Shown here: in pieces, positions 61,047 to 64,000 of the stretch
Layout: every line of letters starts with the position of its first letter
Numbering within the stretch: the first letter of the stretch is position 1
Assembly: GCF_900129455.1 (NCBI RefSeq)
Contig: NZ_FQVU01000006.1
Location: 124,001-188,000 of the forward strand
DNA length: 64,000 nt
Direction: 5' to 3'
From: Jatrophihabitans endophyticus
Lineage (GTDB): Bacteria > Actinomycetota > Actinomycetes > Mycobacteriales > Jatrophihabitantaceae
Program-made: the position numbers and the translations under genes
Notes under the pieces: generated by a model
What the model saw: only the letters and a program-made list of their open reading frames with translations
What the model was told of the DNA's origin: nothing
Databases searched by the model: none

Positions 61047-62296
61047 GCAGCGCGCTCGAGACGAACGGCGCGACGCCGGCCCGGGGACGCGGCGAACCGG
61101 TCCTGTCGGTCCACGGGGTGTCCAAGCACTTCCCGATCCGCTCCAAGGGCCTCGTCCGCCGCAAGGTCGGCGACGTCCACGCGGTGTGCGACGTCTCGTT
61201 CGACATCCACGAGAACGAGACGCTGTGCGTCGTCGGCGAGTCCGGGTGCGGCAAGTCGACCACCGGCCGGGTGGTGCTCAACCTGATCGCGGCGTCCGCC
61301 GGCGAGGTCGCGTGGCAGGGCAAGAACCTCACCGGCCTCTCGGACAAGCGCATGCGCCCGGTGCGCCGCGACGTCCAGATCGTGTTCCAGGACCCGTTCG
61401 CCTCGCTCGACCCGCGGATGACGGTGCACGAGCTCATCGCCGAGCCGCTGAAGATCCACGGCGAGTACCGTGGCGACAAGGCCGGCGGCGACCGCGTCCG
61501 CGAGCTCATGGCGCAGGTGGGGCTGAACCCCGAGCACGGCCGGCGCTACGCGCACGAGTTCTCCGGTGGCCAGCGCCAGCGCATCGGCATCGCCCGCGCG
61601 CTCGCGCTGCGGCCCAAGCTGCTCGTCCTGGACGAGCCGGTCTCCGCGCTGGACGTCTCCATCCAGGCCGGTGTCATCAACCTGCTCGAGGACCTGCAGG
61701 AGGAGTTCGGGCTCAGCTACCTGTTCATCTCGCACGACCTGTCGGTGATCCGCCACATCGCCGACCGGGTCGTCGTCATGTACCTCGGCAAGGTGGTCGA
61801 GACCGCCGACGTCGACGAGCTGTTCCGCCACCCCTCGCACCCGTACACGCAGGCGCTGATGTCGGCGATCCCGCTGCCGGACCCGATCAAGGAGCGCGAA
61901 CGCACCCGGATCCTGCTGACCGGCGACGTCCCGAGCCCGGTGAACCCGCCCAGCGGCTGTCGGTTCCGCACCCGCTGCCCGAAGTTCGCGAACGAGCTGG
62001 ACAACACGCAGCGCGAGTGGTGCGTCAACGTCGAGCCGCCGTTGGGGGAGAAGTTCACCGGTCACAAGGCCGCCTGCCACTTCGCGGCCGCCCGGGTGGA
62101 CATCCTCGACACCGTCGAACAGGACGAGGTCGGCCCGGCGCTCGACACCTGGCCCACCGGACGTCCCAGCGACGCCGACGCGTCCCGGCCGATGGCCTGC
62201 GAGCCCGACGGCCCGCCGCGCGAGCCGACGCGGCTCGGCGAGGACGTCGTCGTGGACGAAGAGGGCGAGCTGGTCACCGACGCGGCGGACTCCTGA
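61043..62296 (+). CDS. Peptide ABC transporter ATP-binding protein, OppF/DppF-like
   Basis: The protein has 417 residues. Walker A GESGCGKSTTGRVVLNL, Q-loop IVFQDPFASLDPR, signature FSGGQRQRIGIARAL, Walker B LLVLDEPVSALDVS, switch His in FISHDLSVIRHIA. The oligopeptide extension has the same Cys pattern (CRFRTRCPKFANEL...C...CHF). An extra ~55-residue acidic tail after this domain (DTVEQDEVGPALDT, ending DEEGELVTDAADS) is beyond the family core. Last gene of the transporter operon; ATG at 61043 overlaps the oppD stop. Confidence 0.96.
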   Translation: MSSALETNGATPARGRGEPVLSVHGVSKHFPIRSKGLVRRKVGDVHAVCDVSFDIHENETLCVVGESGCGKSTTGRVVLNLIAASAGEVAWQGKNLTGLSDKRMRPVRRDVQIVFQDPFASLDPRMTVHELIAEPLKIHGEYRGDKAGGDRVRELMAQVGLNPEHGRRYAHEFSGGQRQRIGIARALALRPKLLVLDEPVSALDVSIQAGVINLLEDLQEEFGLSYLFISHDLSVIRHIADRVVVMYLGKVVETADVDELFRHPSHPYTQALMSAIPLPDPIKERERTRILLTGDVPSPVNPPSGCRFRTRCPKFANELDNTQREWCVNVEPPLGEKFTGHKAACHFAAARVDILDTVEQDEVGPALDTWPTGRPSDADASRPMACEPDGPPREPTRLGEDVVVDEEGELVTDAADS

Positions 62297-62319
62297 GCGG
62301 CCCGTCGCGCGCCGCGCGG

Positions 62320-62325
62320 TAGCGT
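62320..62325 (+). promoter_or_regulatory. -10 hexamer upstream of mshB
   Basis: TAGCGT lies 6 nt before the GTG at 62332. No Shine-Dalgarno. Probable leaderless start, separate from the opp operon. Confidence 0.55.
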
Positions 62326-62331
62326 CGCGGC

Positions 62332-63222
62332 GTGCCACCGCCCGCCGGCCATCGGCTGCTGCTCGTCCACGCCCATCCCGACGACGAGACGATCACGACC
62401 GGCGCCACCATGGCCCACTACGCCGCGCGCGGCGTGGCCGTGACGCTGCTGACGTGCACGCTCGGCGAGGAGGGCGAGATCCTGGTCCCGGCGTGGGCCG
62501 AGCTGGCCGCCGACCGGGCCGACCAGCTCGGCGGCCTGCGCATCGGTGAGCTGGCCGGCGCGATGCGCGCCCTGGGGGTCGCCGACCACCGCTTCCTCGG
62601 TGCCGCCGGGCGCTACCGCGACAGCGGCATGCTCGGGACGCCGGCCAACGAGCACCCCCGCGCGTTCTGGCGGGCCGCGGCCGACCCCGAGGTGCTCGCC
62701 GCCGCCGTCGCCGATGCCGTCCGCGTGGTGCGCGACGTCCGCCCGCACGTGGTCGTCACCTACGACGACGCCGGCGACTACGGCCACCCCGATCACGTCA
62801 TGGCCCATCGGGTGACCACGGCCGCCGTCACCGCGGCCGCCGACGCCTCCTACGGCACCGGTCCGGCGTGGTCGGTGCCGAAGCTGTACTGGACGGCGAC
62901 GCCGCGTTCGGTGCTGACCCGTGGCCACGACGCGGCACGGGGTCGCCCCGACGTCCCCTTCGAGTCACCGGCCGTGCCCGCCTTCGGCGTCCCCGACGAC
63001 GTGGTGACGACGGTGATCGACGCGTCCGCGCACGCGGCCGCGAAGCGGGCGGGCCTCCGCGCCCACGCGACGCAGATCCTCGTCCACGACGACTTCTTCG
63101 CACTGTCGAACCGGATCGCCCGCGAGATCGACGGTGTCGAGCACTTCCGGCTGGTGGCGGGGGCGTCGGGCGATCGCGACGAGCACGGCCACGAGCGCGA
63201 TCTGTTCGCGGGGCTCGCGTGA
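62332..63222 (+). CDS. mshB: GlcNAc-inositol deacetylase of mycothiol synthesis
   Basis: The protein has 296 residues and belongs to the LmbE/PIG-L family. The zinc motif HAHPDDETITTG lies near residue 12 and GHPDHVMAHRV gives the third ligand (His). TCTLGEEGEILVPAWAELAA with RADQLGGLRIGELAGAM is the MshB-specific stretch. It removes the acetyl group of GlcNAc-Ins to give GlcN-Ins, the step before cysteine ligation by MshC. Presence of mshB indicates a mycothiol-making actinomycete. GTG at 62332; the stop overlaps the next gene by 4 bp. Confidence 0.95.
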   Translation: MPPPAGHRLLLVHAHPDDETITTGATMAHYAARGVAVTLLTCTLGEEGEILVPAWAELAADRADQLGGLRIGELAGAMRALGVADHRFLGAAGRYRDSGMLGTPANEHPRAFWRAAADPEVLAAAVADAVRVVRDVRPHVVVTYDDAGDYGHPDHVMAHRVTTAAVTAAADASYGTGPAWSVPKLYWTATPRSVLTRGHDAARGRPDVPFESPAVPAFGVPDDVVTTVIDASAHAAAKRAGLRAHATQILVHDDFFALSNRIAREIDGVEHFRLVAGASGDRDEHGHERDLFAGLA

Positions 63223-63668
63223 ACGCCGACGCGCGGGCCGCCACGGTCGAGCCCGGCTCCGGCGACGCGGCCCCGGAGCTGCATCCCGCGCTGGCCTGGA
63301 CCGGGGTGGCGTTGGTGACCGCCAGCGGCGCCGCCGCGGCCTGGCTCGAGTCGCTGCTCGTGCCCTACTACGTCGGCGCGGCCCTCGTCCCGGTGACGAT
63401 CCTGCTCGCCCTCGCGAGCAACTGGGTGCTGCCCCGGCTCGCCCGCGCGCTCGTGCCGCGGACCGTCGCGGCCGTGCTGCCCTTCGTGGCGTGGCTCGCC
63501 GTGGTCTTCTTCGTGGCCGCGGGCGGTCGTCCCGAGGGCGACGTGATCCTGCCCGGCGGGTCGGCGGTCGAGTACGTCGGCTATGCGGTGATGCTCGGCG
63601 GCGCGCTCGTCGGCACGCTGTCGGTCGTCACGTCCGCACCGCCACCGCAACGGCGACCGCGCGGTTAG
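63219..63668 (+). CDS. DUF6113-type membrane protein
   Basis: The protein has 149 residues and four membrane segments between about residues 25 and 138 (LAWTGVALVTASGAAAAWLE; YYVGAALVPVTILLALASNW; VAAVLPFVAWLAVVFFVAAG; YVGYAVMLGGALVGTLSV). It matches the small membrane protein that follows mshB in many actinobacteria (Rv1171-like); function unknown. GTG at 63219 overlaps the mshB stop by 4 bp. Its stop shares 4 bp with the convergent GNAT gene. Confidence 0.88.
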   Translation: MNADARAATVEPGSGDAAPELHPALAWTGVALVTASGAAAAWLESLLVPYYVGAALVPVTILLALASNWVLPRLARALVPRTVAAVLPFVAWLAVVFFVAAGGRPEGDVILPGGSAVEYVGYAVMLGGALVGTLSVVTSAPPPQRRPRG

Positions 63669-64000
63669 CGGGTCGTCTCGGGGTCCTCGCGGTACCGGTA
63701 GTCGTGGTGCACCCAGTAGCCCAGCCGCTCGTAGAGCGTGACGGCGGCGGTGTTGGCCGCCTCGACCTGCAGGTAGCTGCGGGTCGCGCCCTGCTCGCGT
63801 CCCCACTCCCACAGGCGCGCGGTGACGGCGCGGGCGAGACCGCGGCGCCGGTGCTGCGGTGCCACCTCGACGGCCATGACGCCGAGCCAGTGCTCGTCCA
63901 CCGCGCCGCGGGCGACGGCGACGGTGCGGCCGTCGACGCGTACCCGGGCGAAGACGACCCGGTCGTGCCGGGTGAGCAGCGCCAGCCCGGCCGCCGTGGC
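63665..64000 (-). CDS. GNAT-family N-acetyltransferase, C-terminal part
   Basis: 112 codons are visible; the frame runs off the right edge, so the N-terminus is outside. The acetyl-CoA-binding motif A reads VEVAPQHRRRGLARAVTARL (Q/RxxGxG/A variant) and motif B includes YLQVEAANTAAVTLYERLGY, the standard GNAT end. Substrate unknown. Being near mshB does not make it MshD, which has two GNAT domains; the missing part cannot be judged. Confidence 0.85.
   Translation of the reverse strand, partial: ATAAGLALLTRHDRVVFARVRVDGRTVAVARGAVDEHWLGVMAVEVAPQHRRRGLARAVTARLWEWGREQGATRSYLQVEAANTAAVTLYERLGYWVHHDYRYREDPETTR

Noticed and set aside
63665-64000. Calling the GNAT gene mshD because of nearby mshB
   Set aside because: Only one C-terminal GNAT domain is visible and mshD encodes two; the evidence is insufficient.

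Overview
The window is very GC-rich, uses many GTG/TTG starts, and has tightly packed genes with 4-bp stop/start overlaps. It carries mshB (mycothiol synthesis) together with marker genes of the Actinomycetia. It reads as a chromosomal segment of a high-GC Gram-positive actinomycete. The genus cannot be fixed from the sequence alone. Two blocks match, from memory, gene orders in Mycobacterium tuberculosis: fumC-glpX-xseB-xseA-lipid-droplet protein-ispH-DUF6542-ychF (compare Rv1098c to Rv1112), and typA-solute-binding protein-mshB-DUF6113 (compare Rv1165 to Rv1171). A bioA-bioF-bioD operon without bioB also matches the mycobacterial arrangement.

Layout. 1-3330: end of a membrane protein, a truncated DUF4184 gene and a GGDEF/EAL protein. 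3498-6675: biotin operon. 6694-8088: HAD phosphatase and a repeat-tailed membrane protein. 8105-16189: central metabolism, exonuclease VII, lipid-droplet-type protein, ispH and DUF6542. 16380-19245: LolA/RseB-like protein with an ABC exporter. 19268-23084: lipase, RmuC and YchF. 23243-28085: a more accessory stretch with a RelBE-type toxin-antitoxin pair, an orphan membrane protein, a MarR/MFS divergon, a long non-coding stretch and an exported orphan. 28190-37097: mixed enzymes (PCD-VOC fusion, hydrolase, P450), two CNNM/CBS membrane proteins, MalQ and a cupin/MarR divergon. 37156-44520: GT39 mannosyltransferase, MFS/ROK divergon and WYL and PucR-type regulators. 44652-47656: TerC, TerD and a nickel transporter. 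47670-50373: acyltransferase-MFS-exported-protein operon. 50577-55978: DEAD-box helicase, TypA, and an aminotransferase/omega-amidase pair. 56138-62296: complete five-gene oligopeptide ABC operon. 62332-64000: mshB, DUF6113 and the end of a GNAT gene.

Regulation visible in the sequence. At least ten genes have a TANNNT -10 hexamer 5-8 nt before a start codon with no Shine-Dalgarno, so they are probably transcribed as leaderless mRNAs. MarR-type operators lie in two divergons. A Nur-like nickel box overlaps the -35 of the nickel transporter promoter. The terC leader holds an 11-bp long-range pairing that competes with a local hairpin, as expected of a riboswitch or attenuator. Several perfect stem-loops of 16-22 bp separate transcription units.

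No CRISPR array, prophage, insertion sequence, rRNA or tRNA was recognised. No wholly new multigene system is evident. The best candidates for new biology are the terC leader, the Nur-box promoter, the acyltransferase-MFS-exported-protein operon and the repeat-bearing intergenic region at 26.9-27.2 kb.
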